DNA of 10,387 nt from Stenotrophomonas_A sp036566925 (GTDB lineage: Bacteria; Pseudomonadota; Gammaproteobacteria; Xanthomonadales; Xanthomonadaceae): positions 1 through 10,387 of the forward strand of contig DATCVI010000124.1 in assembly GCA_036566925.1 (NCBI GenBank), given 5' to 3'. Of this stretch, positions 1 to 6,660 are shown one piece after another. The notes beneath the pieces were generated by a model. The model was not told the origin of the DNA, made no database searches, and saw only the letters and a program-made list of their open reading frames with translations. How positions within the stretch are numbered: the first letter of the stretch is position 1; each line of letters starts with the position of its first letter. The position numbers and the translations under genes were made by a program.

Positions 1-2276
1 CCGAACTGCAGGCGGTCGGGATGGAAATAACCGGGCTGGCCGTCGCGACGGCAGCCGCCGCTGAAACGATCCAGCAGGGCGGCCTTGATCGCGCCGCGCT
101 CATGGCCAGGCAACGCGCAGACCTGCATTTCGAGGTCCAGCGGCACGTAGATGGCGGTCTCCACGTGCAGGTCGTGGCCCATGCGCCGCACCCGTTCGAG
201 CGCGGCCTGCACTTGCGACAGCAGCGCGGCGTCCGCCGGCACTTGACCGCGCGGATCGAGCGCGACGTCAGCCTCGTACCAGCTGCCGGTCCAGACCAGC
301 TCGGCGGCGGCGCGTTGCAGGCGGCGGTCGCGCTCGGCGATGCGGGCGTAGTCATCGGCGACGATGGCGCGCTGCAGATCGGTGCGGAATGCCGACGGCG
401 CCAGTAGCCGCGCCTGCGCCAGCGGCTCGGGATCGATGCCGCCGCGCGCCGGCAACGGATTGCCCAGGCGCAGGTCGATGCCACTCAAGCGCTGCCCCCG
501 CACATGCAGGCGGTTGATGCTGCCGGCGCCGACATTGCCGGCGCTGCCGTTGCCGACGCGATAACGCGCCTGCATTGCCCCGCCGGCGCACGGGCGCTGG
601 CCCAGGCGCCCGTCGCCAAAGCGCAGGCGGGCGCGGCCGTCGTTGTCGATCTCGGCGACCACGTGGCGGTCATCGCCGTGGCTGCCGAGCAGGTCGAACG
701 TCGGCGCCCAGCTGGCCGCATCGCTATCGATCACGCGCAATGCCGGCAATGCATCGCGCGGATCGGCATCGATGCAGGCGCTGGCGGCAGTGGCGGCGAC
801 CGGCGCGGCATGGCGATGGGTGAGAGGCGATTGCGCCAGGCGCCAGTTCACCCGCGCGGCGACGGCCTGCGCTTGCGCCGGCTGGCCTTCGCATTCGCAG
901 TCGGGCGGTACCGTCGCTTCGGGCACCGTGCCCAAATCCTCGGGCCCGGTGCTGCGGCCGTGGTCCACCAGCACGACATTGGCGAAAGCCATCGATACAT
1001 CGCGCAAGCGCACGCAACCCGGCGCCGGGCCCAGCGCGGACAGGCATAGCGGGAACGGCAGGGCGTCGTCGGCATGCCACTGGATTTCCAGCAGCGGTGT
1101 CGGCCGCGGATCATTGGCGCTGCCGGTGAACAAGCCGTCCTCCGTCGCCGTCACGCGCACCAGCCGCACCGGCCAGATGCGCTGCGGATCGGCGTCGGCG
1201 GCGATGCCGCTGCGTGCGCCGATCACTTCGCGCAGGATCAGTACGTCGCCCGGCTGCAGGGCGAGCGCGCGGGCCTCGCCCTCATTACCGGCCCACGCAT
1301 CGCGCAGCACCGCAGTGGTAGCGCCGCGCGGCAGGCAACAGTCGTCGCGGCCCCAATCGTAGAAGCCGATGCGGTTATGCGCGGCACGCAGCCGCAGCGC
1401 GCCCTCGGCCACCGGCTCGAACACCGCCAGCGCCGGCGCCACCAGCGTCGCCATGCGCTCGTCGTCCAGCACGGTCGGCAGCGGCGCATCGGCGGCGATA
1501 CCGCTGAGGAAGGCCAGGGCGGCGGCGTCCAGGTCGAGGTCGCTGTCCGTTTCCAGCGCGACCCAGGCGCGGGCGTTGCAGCCTTCGTGCAGGCGATAGT
1601 CGACCAGGCGGGCGTGGCGGCGCACCGAAATGCGCTGGCGCGCAGTGCCAAGGTAGGCCTCGGTGGCGACCGCATCCTGGTAGTAACTGAGGTAGTCGCC
1701 GGCGTAGGCCAGCAGCTCCACCAGGGTGACGCCGAGGTCGGGCACGTAGCGCGGCTGCCAGGCCGGCGAGATCAGCGCCAGGCGATCCTCGATCAGGCGC
1801 TTGAAGCTGAAGTAGTCCTTGACCAGGTAGGGCAGCGAGGGCTCGGCCGGCGCGGGCTCGACGCAGGCGGGCACGCTGGCGCAGTCGAGGTCGGCCGGAC
1901 AGCCGACCTTGAACGAGAACGCGACGCTGGCGTACATCGGGTCGAGGCCGGCCACGCCTTGCAGGTGCAGCCGATAGGTGCCGTGGTCGCCGCGCCGGTC
2001 CAGCCGCACGATCAACCAATCGTCGCGGTCATCGCCTTCGCCAATATGCGGGTCGATGTCGACGATGGCGGGTGCACAGTGGCCGCGGCCGCCCTCCAGC
2101 CGCAAGTAGTGCACCAGGCCGGGGCCATCGGCGCGCAGTTCCGGCGGCAGTTTGCCGAGGAAGGTGACGTAGAGCGATAGCTGGTCGTCGGAGACTTCGA
2201 CGAAATCCAGCCCGACCCGTCCCTGGAAGGCGCGGACGGCCTGGCGGCGTGGGTCGGTGAGGCAGGAAAGGCGCAT
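1..2276 (-). CDS. gpJ-like putative baseplate assembly protein, C terminus cut off at window edge
   Basis: The frame is open from the ATG at 2276 to the left edge, giving 758 residues with no stop, so the C terminus is missing. It matches the large baseplate-J-like family of contractile injection systems (Afp11/gpJ-type, 'putative baseplate assembly protein'). These proteins form the wedge ring that joins the hub to the sheath and triggers contraction. The best signature is at about residues 148-235: a YLVKDYFSFKRLIEDRLAL segment, then a DLGVTLVELLAYAGDYLSYY segment, then ATEAYLGTARQRISVRRHARL. An N-terminal domain of about 140 residues precedes it. Residues 280-540 contain alternating beta-rich stretches and several Cys residues. 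The start is set by CAGGAG seven bases upstream; the ATG at 2281 is in another frame and too close to that site. It begins 22 bp after the gp25-like gene. The family call is firm; the exact Afp11 versus Afp12 equivalence is less so. Confidence 0.9.
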   Translation of the reverse strand, partial: MRLSCLTDPRRQAVRAFQGRVGLDFVEVSDDQLSLYVTFLGKLPPELRADGPGLVHYLRLEGGRGHCAPAIVDIDPHIGEGDDRDDWLIVRLDRRGDHGTYRLHLQGVAGLDPMYASVAFSFKVGCPADLDCASVPACVEPAPAEPSLPYLVKDYFSFKRLIEDRLALISPAWQPRYVPDLGVTLVELLAYAGDYLSYYQDAVATEAYLGTARQRISVRRHARLVDYRLHEGCNARAWVALETDSDLDLDAAALAFLSGIAADAPLPTVLDDERMATLVAPALAVFEPVAEGALRLRAAHNRIGFYDWGRDDCCLPRGATTAVLRDAWAGNEGEARALALQPGDVLILREVIGARSGIAADADPQRIWPVRLVRVTATEDGLFTGSANDPRPTPLLEIQWHADDALPFPLCLSALGPAPGCVRLRDVSMAFANVVLVDHGRSTGPEDLGTVPEATVPPDCECEGQPAQAQAVAARVNWRLAQSPLTHRHAAPVAATAASACIDADPRDALPALRVIDSDAASWAPTFDLLGSHGDDRHVVAEIDNDGRARLRFGDGRLGQRPCAGGAMQARYRVGNGSAGNVGAGSINRLHVRGQRLSGIDLRLGNPLPARGGIDPEPLAQARLLAPSAFRTDLQRAIVADDYARIAERDRRLQRAAAELVWTGSWYEADVALDPRGQVPADAALLSQVQAALERVRRMGHDLHVETAIYVPLDLEMQVCALPGHERGAIKAALLDRFSGGCRRDGQPGYFHPDRLQF

Positions 2277-2283
2277 GGCATGG

Positions 2284-2289
2284 CTCCTG
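2284..2289 (-). promoter_or_regulatory. Shine-Dalgarno site that decides the baseplate J start
   Basis: CAGGAG on the minus strand lies seven bases before the ATG at 2276. A competing ATG at 2281 would leave only two bases and opens a different frame with no family resemblance, so 2276 is chosen. Confidence 0.75.
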
Positions 2290-2298
2290 GTCGCGGCC

Positions 2299-2655
2299 CT
2301 AGAGGTCGTGTTCGAAATCGGCGACGGCTTCTTCGCCGGTGCGCAGCACGCGGTAGGCCACGTGCACGCGCAACGCCGCGTCGTCGGCGCTGACCTGCAA
2401 GGCGCGCAGTTCCACCACTTCCTGCAGCCAGCGCTGCAACGCCGCCTGCAAGGTGAACTGGACCGTGGCCGCCAGTTCCGGACTGTTGCCGGCGAAAACC
2501 AACTGCAAAAGGCCGCTGCCGAAGTCCGGGCGATTGACGCGCTCGCCGGCCTGGGTGAACACCAGTTGCTCGATCAGGTCGCGCACGTGGCCATCGAGGC
2601 CGACCTCGGCGCTGCGGCCGCGGCCGTCGACGTGGAAGGGGAAGTCGAGATGCAT
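2299..2655 (-). CDS. gp25-like baseplate wedge protein (Afp9/TssE type)
   Basis: A 118-residue protein of the GPW/gp25 family. These small cytoplasmic proteins belong to the baseplate wedge and help start sheath polymerisation in phage tails, type VI secretion and eCIS particles. The family core is visible at residues 28-54: the helix IEQLVFTQAGERV followed by NRPDFGSGLLQLVF, the usual 'R-P-x-F-G-x-x-L' turn. A helix rich in Leu and Gln (residues 62-80) and a closing beta hairpin (87-108) follow. Length is normal for the family. The frame stays open far upstream to about 3381, but that extension runs antisense-free through the PAAR-like gene in another frame and has no family resemblance. The ATG at 2655, seven bases after CAGGAG, starts exactly where similarity begins. 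It sits 17 bp after the PAAR-like gene and 22 bp before baseplate J. Confidence 0.92.
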   Translation of the reverse strand: MHLDFPFHVDGRGRSAEVGLDGHVRDLIEQLVFTQAGERVNRPDFGSGLLQLVFAGNSPELAATVQFTLQAALQRWLQEVVELRALQVSADDAALRVHVAYRVLRTGEEAVADFEHDL

Positions 2656-2662
2656 GTGCGTG

Positions 2663-2668
2663 CTCCTG
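2663..2668 (-). promoter_or_regulatory. Shine-Dalgarno site for the gp25-like gene
   Basis: CAGGAG on the minus strand, seven bases before the ATG at 2655. It supports this internal ATG over the much longer open frame, which would overlap the whole PAAR-like gene. Confidence 0.75.
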
Positions 2669-2672
2669 GCGG

Positions 2673-3032
2673 TCACAGCGCGCTGACGCGCGCCTGCATC
2701 GCGCCGACGATCGGCGCGCCCTGCGGAATCTGTTCGGCGCTCTGGCAGATGCCTGGCCCCGGCCCCGGCGCTGGGGCCAGCATCACCGGCAGGCCCATCA
2801 CCTTGACCCGCGTACTTGGCATCGACCAACGCACGGTCACGCACGGCTGCGGTTTGCTCGGCGGCACGGTGAACGGGCACCCGAGCACGGCAATGGTCGG
2901 CGCGCCCGGCGGCATCACCGCCACCGGTTGGCCGCTGACCAGCACCCGGGCCTGGCCGGGCACGATCTTGGCCTGGCCGGCGGCGTGCTGGCAGGTCATG
3001 GCGGCATTGGCATGGAGCAGGAAACCAGGCAT
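2673..3032 (-). CDS. PAAR-like spike-tip protein (Pvc10/Afp10 type)
   Basis: A 119-residue protein that should cap the spike and form the sharp tip that first touches the target membrane. It is rich in Pro, Gly and Val with almost no charged stretches, as expected of a short folded beta cone. Candidate metal ligands are C14 and H16 (in TCQH), C52 (in GCPFTVP), C64 (in KPQPC) and C96 (in GICQS), with H7 also near the N terminus. The run VLVSGQPVAVMPPG followed by GCPFTVPPSKPQPCVTVRW and then CQSAEQIPQGAP is, from memory, typical of the eCIS tip family rather than of classical PAAR proteins of type VI secretion. It lacks any C-terminal toxin extension. It lies between the gpV-like spike gene (24 bp gap) and the gp25-like gene (17 bp gap), the usual order. 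The ribosome site is weak; an ATG at 3040 is out of frame. Confidence 0.88.
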   Translation of the reverse strand: MPGFLLHANAAMTCQHAAGQAKIVPGQARVLVSGQPVAVMPPGAPTIAVLGCPFTVPPSKPQPCVTVRWSMPSTRVKVMGLPVMLAPAPGPGPGICQSAEQIPQGAPIVGAMQARVSAL

Positions 3033-3056
3033 GGCGGCATCTCGTGTGAAGGGGGG

Positions 3057-3596
3057 CTAGGTGATGGTCATCGCGACTTTGTTGAAGGTGATCGCCGGGC
3101 CGACGAGATAGATCGACGCGCCCTTGCCGTTGTCGATGTAGATGCCGCTGTCGTTGACCACCAACATCGCGCCGGTGGTGCTCTTGAGCACGATGCCGCC
3201 GGTGAGCGGGGTCGGCGGCATGTCGCTGACCATCACCATGTTCTGCAGCAGCGTCTGGATGACGATGTTGGGATCGGCCGGGTTGCCGAGCTTGGCCATC
3301 GCCGGCGCATCGCTGGGCAGGTCGAAGCGGCAGCCCAGCCACACCGGCTTGTTGGCATTGCCATGCTCGAACATCACCCACACCCCGGTGCCCGGCGGCG
3401 GCACCGCGTAGATGCCCATGCCCGGGCCGGGCGGGCCGGACAACGGCGTGCAGGGTTCGGCCCAGGTGGTGGGCACGAACGAGGCGACATCGGCGATGGA
3501 CAACAGCAGGCGGCCGCGAAAGTAAGGATCGGCGTTGCTGGTGACGGTGCCGCGGTAGATGCCGGGGAACTGTCCGTTGCGTTGCGACTGGCTCAT
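3057..3596 (-). CDS. gpV/gp5-like baseplate spike protein (C-terminal half of a VgrG/Afp8)
   Basis: A 179-residue spike protein. Residues 10-92 form the OB-fold of the phage baseplate V / VgrG gp5 family: YRGTVTSNADPYFRGRLLLS, then TTWAEPCTPLSG, then PPPGTGVWVMFEHGNANKPVW, the usual 'G-x-x-V-W-V-x-F-E-x-G' strand. Residues about 133-179 (GGIVLKSTTGAMLVVNDSG, then IYIDNGKGASIYL) show the regular short strands of a trimeric beta-helix needle. That needle is short, about 45 residues. The next gene codes for the tip that would sit on it. It overlaps the hub gene by 4 bp in an ATGA arrangement, so the two are probably translationally coupled. Together they make the equivalent of one fused Afp8/VgrG protein. 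No lysozyme insertion is present between the OB and needle parts. Confidence 0.9.
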   Translation of the reverse strand: MSQSQRNGQFPGIYRGTVTSNADPYFRGRLLLSIADVASFVPTTWAEPCTPLSGPPGPGMGIYAVPPPGTGVWVMFEHGNANKPVWLGCRFDLPSDAPAMAKLGNPADPNIVIQTLLQNMVMVSDMPPTPLTGGIVLKSTTGAMLVVNDSGIYIDNGKGASIYLVGPAITFNKVAMTIT

Positions 3597-4720
3597 ACCG
3601 GCACCTTCGGGGTCAGCGAGATCAGGCCGTCGCGGCTGAGCTGGAAACTCTGCTTGTATTCGCCGCGCTTGAGTTTGTGGGTGACGCTATCGACGTAGTA
3701 CAGGCCGTCGTAGGCCATGCTGGCGCCGCGCACGCCGACCATCATCCGCGAGCGCAGGACGTGGCCGTAGCGCAGCACATCGAGCGAACCGGTCGCGGTA
3801 ATGGCGTTGGTCGAGCCCTTGAGCAGGCGGCCGAGCACTTTCTTGGCGGTGGACAGGGTGTCCTCGCCGCCGGCCTCGCGGAACATCGCCAGGCGCAGCG
3901 GCGCGATCGGGCGCGCACCCAGCGGCGGTTGGAAGATGCTGACCGCCGGGATCGGCAACGGGATCGGCACCCGCCCGGTGGCGGGGTCGTAGACGGTGAC
4001 CAACATGTTCTCCTTGGCCAGGCCATCGAGCGAGAAGCTCAGCGACTCGACATTGGTGTGCGCATCCATGTTCACGTTGAGCGCCGGCTGCGGCACCGGC
4101 AGGCGGATGTCCGGCCCGAGGTAGGCAATGCTCTGGCCCGGCAACGGGCCCGGCTCGACGTAGAAGACGAAGCCGTTGTCGGCGGCAATGCGGCGCAAAT
4201 GGGTGAGGTCGGTGCCGTTCTGCGACTCGATGCGCTCGGTCATGATCGGCTGGGTCGGGATGAAACCCGGGATCACCACCGGCACCACGCCGAGCGCGGC
4301 GTACTTGGCCAGCACCGCATAGGCCTGCACGGTATCGGACATGTTGGGGTAGGGCAGGGCCAGTTCGATCAGGTCCATCGCCGCGCTGAGGTCGTCGCCG
4401 GTAATGGTCAGGGTCGACTGGCCCGGGTCGTTGCTCGGCGCCAGGTCCTGCCGCGTCACCATGCCGTCCATCAATACGTGCGGCATGCCGCCGAGGGTGA
4501 CCATCACGATCACCCGCGTCAGCAGCGGATCGAAGTAGCCGGCCGGCAGCAGCGTGGTCAACAGCGAGGAGTTCTTGCCGACCGCGAAGGTCAGCTGGAA
4601 GCCGGCGCGGTCGCGGCCGCTGGTCACCTCCACGCTCTGCAGGGCTTCGACCACCGCGCGCGGCGCCGGCACCGGCACCGCCGGTCCGATCATCAACGTC
4701 AGGTGGACGCCCTGCAGCAT
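3593..4720 (-). CDS. gpD/gp27-like baseplate hub protein (N-terminal half of a VgrG/Afp8)
   Basis: A 375-residue protein matching the phage late control gene D / gp27 family, which forms the trimeric hub between the inner tube and spike. It opens with beta strands carrying EVTSGRDRAGFQLTFAVGKN (residues about 31-50). It then has LTRVIVMVTLGGMPHVLMDG and the segment with QSTLTITGDDLSAAMDL, features common to gpD proteins. The C terminus holds a short helix (AKKVLGRLLKG), a GHVLRSRMMVGVRGA strand and a final LYYVDSVTHKLKRGEYKQSF motif, the typical closing domain of this family. GGGAG stands six bases before the ATG at 4720. The gene begins 3 bp after the LysM-like gene and ends overlapping the gpV-like gene by 4 bp. 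No catalytic residues are expected. Confidence 0.88.
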   Translation of the reverse strand: MLQGVHLTLMIGPAVPVPAPRAVVEALQSVEVTSGRDRAGFQLTFAVGKNSSLLTTLLPAGYFDPLLTRVIVMVTLGGMPHVLMDGMVTRQDLAPSNDPGQSTLTITGDDLSAAMDLIELALPYPNMSDTVQAYAVLAKYAALGVVPVVIPGFIPTQPIMTERIESQNGTDLTHLRRIAADNGFVFYVEPGPLPGQSIAYLGPDIRLPVPQPALNVNMDAHTNVESLSFSLDGLAKENMLVTVYDPATGRVPIPLPIPAVSIFQPPLGARPIAPLRLAMFREAGGEDTLSTAKKVLGRLLKGSTNAITATGSLDVLRYGHVLRSRMMVGVRGASMAYDGLYYVDSVTHKLKRGEYKQSFQLSRDGLISLTPKVPV

Positions 4721-4723
4721 GGC

Positions 4724-5047
4724 TTACTCCCGCGCCGGCGGCGGCACGCCGTCGGGCAGGGTGATGCGCACGATCTCGCCGACTTCATCGGTGAGTTCGT
4801 CCGGGTGCATCACGCCGTTGGCGTCGCACAGGCGCCAGAACGCCTCGGCATCGCCGAGCTCGCGCGCGGCAACATGGTCGGGCCGTTCGCCTTCGACCAC
4901 CGCGTGTTCGCGCAGCACGGTAAAGCCTTCCAGCGCCGGCAGGAAGCGGCGCTGCAGGTACGGTACGACAGTGCCGTCGGGCAACGTCAGCGTGGTCAGT
5001 GCCAGGTTGTGGTAACGGCTGGTCGGGGGGAAGTCGTAGTTGGCCAT
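4724..5047 (-). CDS. Small LysM-like baseplate protein (C-terminal part of Afp7/Pvc7, or tail protein X-like)
   Basis: A 107-residue protein. Residues about 48-97 have the pattern of a LysM/phage tail X domain: HAVVEGERPDHVAARELGDA, a helix with AFWRLCDANGVMHPDEL, and a closing GEIVRITLP strand. In Photorhabdus and Serratia particles a LysM domain is attached to the C terminus of the tube-like protein 7 and acts as a clamp near the hub; here it is on its own. In this setting LysM is thought to bind protein or stabilise the baseplate rather than bind cell wall, and the absence of any signal peptide agrees with that. Residues 1-40 form an extra beta-rich N-terminal part. The start at 5047 has a strong GAGGAG site that overlaps the stop codon of the preceding gene. 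Confidence 0.85.
   Translation of the reverse strand: MANYDFPPTSRYHNLALTTLTLPDGTVVPYLQRRFLPALEGFTVLREHAVVEGERPDHVAARELGDAEAFWRLCDANGVMHPDELTDEVGEIVRITLPDGVPPPARE
4727..4731 (-). promoter_or_regulatory. Shine-Dalgarno site for the gpD-like gene
   Basis: GGGAG on the minus strand, six bases before the ATG at 4720. It lies inside the last codons of the LysM-like gene, linking translation of the two. Confidence 0.7.
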
Positions 5048-5053
5048 GGCGAG

Positions 5054-5059
5054 CTCCTC
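5054..5059 (-). promoter_or_regulatory. Shine-Dalgarno site for the LysM-like gene
   Basis: GAGGAG on the minus strand, six bases before the ATG at 5047. It is the strongest ribosome site in the window. Its 5' bases fall within the stop codon of the tube/adaptor gene, which supports these being two separate proteins and not a frameshifted fusion. Confidence 0.78.
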
Positions 5060-5711
5060 AATGAATCCCGGAAATGCCGAGCGCGCGGAAGTCGCCCTGG
5101 CCGGCCTGCGCGGCCAGCCGTTCGCGTGCCTGCAGGTAACCCATGAACAGGCCGCCGCCGCGGCTGTCGAAGCCGAGGTCGTCGATGTTGAGCACGCGCA
5201 GGCCGAGCGTGACCTTGGCGCGGATCGGGTTGAGCTGGGTGTCGAAGGCTTCCTCGGTGATGCTCAGCTCGGTCACCCGCACCGGCACGATCCGCTGCGG
5301 GCCGAACACGAACACCGCCAGCGGCGCCATCGCCGGCGCAATCTCCAGCGAGCCGGTGGAGGCGACCGCGTCGGCGCTGCGCAACTCCGCACTGGTGGGC
5401 TGCACCAGCGCTTCGAGCGCAGCCAGTTGCGGATGCAGGCCGAGCAGCACGTTGGGACCGCGCCCGCTCTCCAGTGCATCGGTGGCGTCGATTTCCGCTT
5501 CCAGCTTGATCGTCTCCACCGCCGGGCCTTTCAGTCGCAGTGCTTCGCTGCGGTCGCCCTGGTCGGCGCCGACGCCGCGCACCTGCAGGGTGCGGGTGAG
5601 GGTTTCGGGGTTGTACTGCAGCGCGACGATGCGCAGCACATTGCCGGCCAGCGGGTCCAGCAGGGCCAGTCCACCTTTCACCAGCTTGGGCGTGCGCGTA
5701 TAGCCGCTCAT
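5058..5711 (-). CDS. CIS tube/adaptor protein (N-terminal domain of Afp7/Pvc7 type)
   Basis: A 217-residue protein resembling the contractile injection system tube protein N-terminal family, the tube-like adaptor that joins the inner tube to the hub. Signs are the early strand RIVALQYNPETLTRTLQV (residues 27-44, the 'F-Q-Y-N-P' type motif), LKGPAVETIKLEAEID (60-75), and a conserved C-terminal block VFVFGPQRIVPVRVTELSI with EEAFDTQLNPIRAKVTLGL (132-171). Residues 173-217 form a Gly- and Ala-rich tail with no LysM domain, although Afp7-type proteins usually end in one; the next gene supplies it. The gene starts 7 bp after the small acidic gene. The ribosome site is modest: GAAGAG spans the stop of the upstream gene, so reinitiation is likely. 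I cannot tell from sequence alone whether this forms a trimer or hexamer. Confidence 0.9.
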   Translation of the reverse strand: MSGYTRTPKLVKGGLALLDPLAGNVLRIVALQYNPETLTRTLQVRGVGADQGDRSEALRLKGPAVETIKLEAEIDATDALESGRGPNVLLGLHPQLAALEALVQPTSAELRSADAVASTGSLEIAPAMAPLAVFVFGPQRIVPVRVTELSITEEAFDTQLNPIRAKVTLGLRVLNIDDLGFDSRGGGLFMGYLQARERLAAQAGQGDFRALGISGIH

Positions 5712-5718
5712 GTCGATC

Positions 5719-6150
5719 TCACTCTTCGTAGCTCTCGGCCACGCCGCGCAGGTAGCCGGGTTGGCGGCGGTCCAGGGCGGCGGTGGCCATGCTCAGCGGG
5801 CACTCTTCCGAGCCGTCTTCCATGCGCACGATCGGCAGGCGGTAATAGACGTTGTCCGGATCGTCCAGGTCGATGTCCCACGACGCCTCGCCCAGCGCCA
5901 GCACCATCACCAGGCCAATGTGGCGCGCGACCGCGTCGAGCACGGCGCGGTGCTCCAGCGCCAGCGCCACATCGGGGCTGGCGAAACGTTCGAGCAGGAA
6001 CGCTTCGACCGCATCCAGCGAGGCGAGGTCGCGGCCGGGATCGGCGCGCATCATCGAATAGAGCTCATCGCGCACTTCGACATCGCTCGCCAGCCAGATC
6101 TGGAAGTCCTCGCGCGAATGGAATTTGAAGGCGTGGAAGGGGTCGGCCAT
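5719..6150 (-). CDS. Small acidic protein of unknown function; candidate immunity protein
   Basis: A 143-residue protein that I do not recognise. It is strongly acidic: by hand count 29 Asp/Glu against 13 Lys/Arg. It has no signal peptide or membrane segment, so it should stay in the cytoplasm. The N-terminal half is mostly helical. The second half contains a WDIDLDDPDNVYY stretch followed by RLPIVRMEDG and a final LDRRQPGYL. It follows the large protein with the nuclease-like C terminus and precedes the structural genes. Small acidic proteins in that position are often toxin inhibitors, so immunity is a reasonable inference. A conserved structural or chaperone role in the particle is the main alternative. 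I place the start at 6150, after a GGAG site nine bases away. An in-frame ATG at 6183 would give 154 residues and a 4-bp overlap with the toxin gene, but it has no visible ribosome site. Confidence 0.6.
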   Translation of the reverse strand: MADPFHAFKFHSREDFQIWLASDVEVRDELYSMMRADPGRDLASLDAVEAFLLERFASPDVALALEHRAVLDAVARHIGLVMVLALGEASWDIDLDDPDNVYYRLPIVRMEDGSEECPLSMATAALDRRQPGYLRGVAESYEE

Positions 6151-6159
6151 GTCGGCATG

Positions 6160-6165
6160 CTCCGG
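6160..6165 (-). promoter_or_regulatory. Shine-Dalgarno site favouring the shorter start of the small acidic gene
   Basis: CCGGAG on the minus strand ends nine bases before the ATG at 6150. The other possible ATG at 6183 is preceded by coding sequence of the toxin gene with no purine-rich site, although its ATGA overlap could still permit coupling. Confidence 0.5.
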
Positions 6166-6179
6166 AAGGGAATAAGGGG

Positions 6180-6660
6180 TCATCGTTTAGGCAGGTTGCG
6201 GCTGACGAAGGTGCTGTTGCCCTTGCCGTCGGAGGTGCGCCGCTCGACCAGGATGCCATTGTCCAGAAGCAGCTTGAGCAAGGGTCCGCTGGGCTCGGTG
6301 TCGATCAGCATCCACTTGATCTTCCAGCCGCGCTTGACCAGCTTGGCGTCGCGCATCACTTCCGAGACGATGTCTTCGGTGGCGTAGATCGTGCCGGTCT
6401 CGTACGCCTTGACCTCGATCCCGATCTTCTTCTTGACGTCGGCGATGTCGAGCCGGCGCACCTCGTCCTTGCCGGTCTTGACCGTCTGCTCGGTCTTGCC
6501 CATGCCGATGCGCTCATGCTCGGCGGCGACGATGATGTTGGCCTTGTTGGCGCGATCGACGTTGGCGTCATAGACATTGGACCAGCTGTCGTAGGGCAGG
6601 TCGCCGCCGATCAGCTCGTACATTTCGCGACGGATCGCCTTGTGCCGCTTGCTGCCGACC
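6180..6660 (-). other. C-terminal PD-(D/E)XK nuclease-like toxin domain of the giant protein
   Basis: This region encodes the last 160 or so residues. The putative active site reads in the usual order: an early Glu in a helix (E1289 or E1291, in AAEHERIG), an Asp on a strand (D1313, in RRLDIAD), then the E-x-K strand (E1324 and K1326, in IGIEVKAY). A helix with ATEDIVSEVMRDAKLVKRGW and a hydrophobic strand KIKWMLID follow, as in Tox-REase-type bacterial toxins. This would predict cleavage of DNA or, less likely, RNA in the target cell. The assignment rests on motif order and spacing, with no alignment. By hand count five sample lines here (6301-6600) average about 61% G+C, lower than the baseplate J region (70-77% in two lines), which fits but does not prove exchange of this module. 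Confidence 0.62.

Noticed and set aside
1074..2180. A 368-codon plus-strand open frame
   Set aside because: It lies antisense to the baseplate J gene, whose protein has a clear family signature in the same bases. The translation shows only repetitive Arg/Gln/His/Val composition.
2012..2281. An 89-codon minus-strand frame starting at 2281
   Set aside because: It is an out-of-frame overlap with the start of the baseplate J gene, Ser/Pro/Arg-rich, and its ATG is only two bases from the CAGGAG site.
2299..3381. A 360-codon version of the gp25-like gene with a far upstream start
   Set aside because: The added N-terminal 242 residues overlap the PAAR-like and spike genes in another frame and look like an out-of-frame translation. 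The ATG at 2655 has a good ribosome site and begins at the family similarity.
3677..5146. A 489-codon plus-strand open frame rich in His, Arg and Gln
   Set aside because: It spans four opposing genes with recognisable products and their ribosome sites. Its extreme His/Arg/Gln content is typical of an antisense reading of GC-rich coding DNA.
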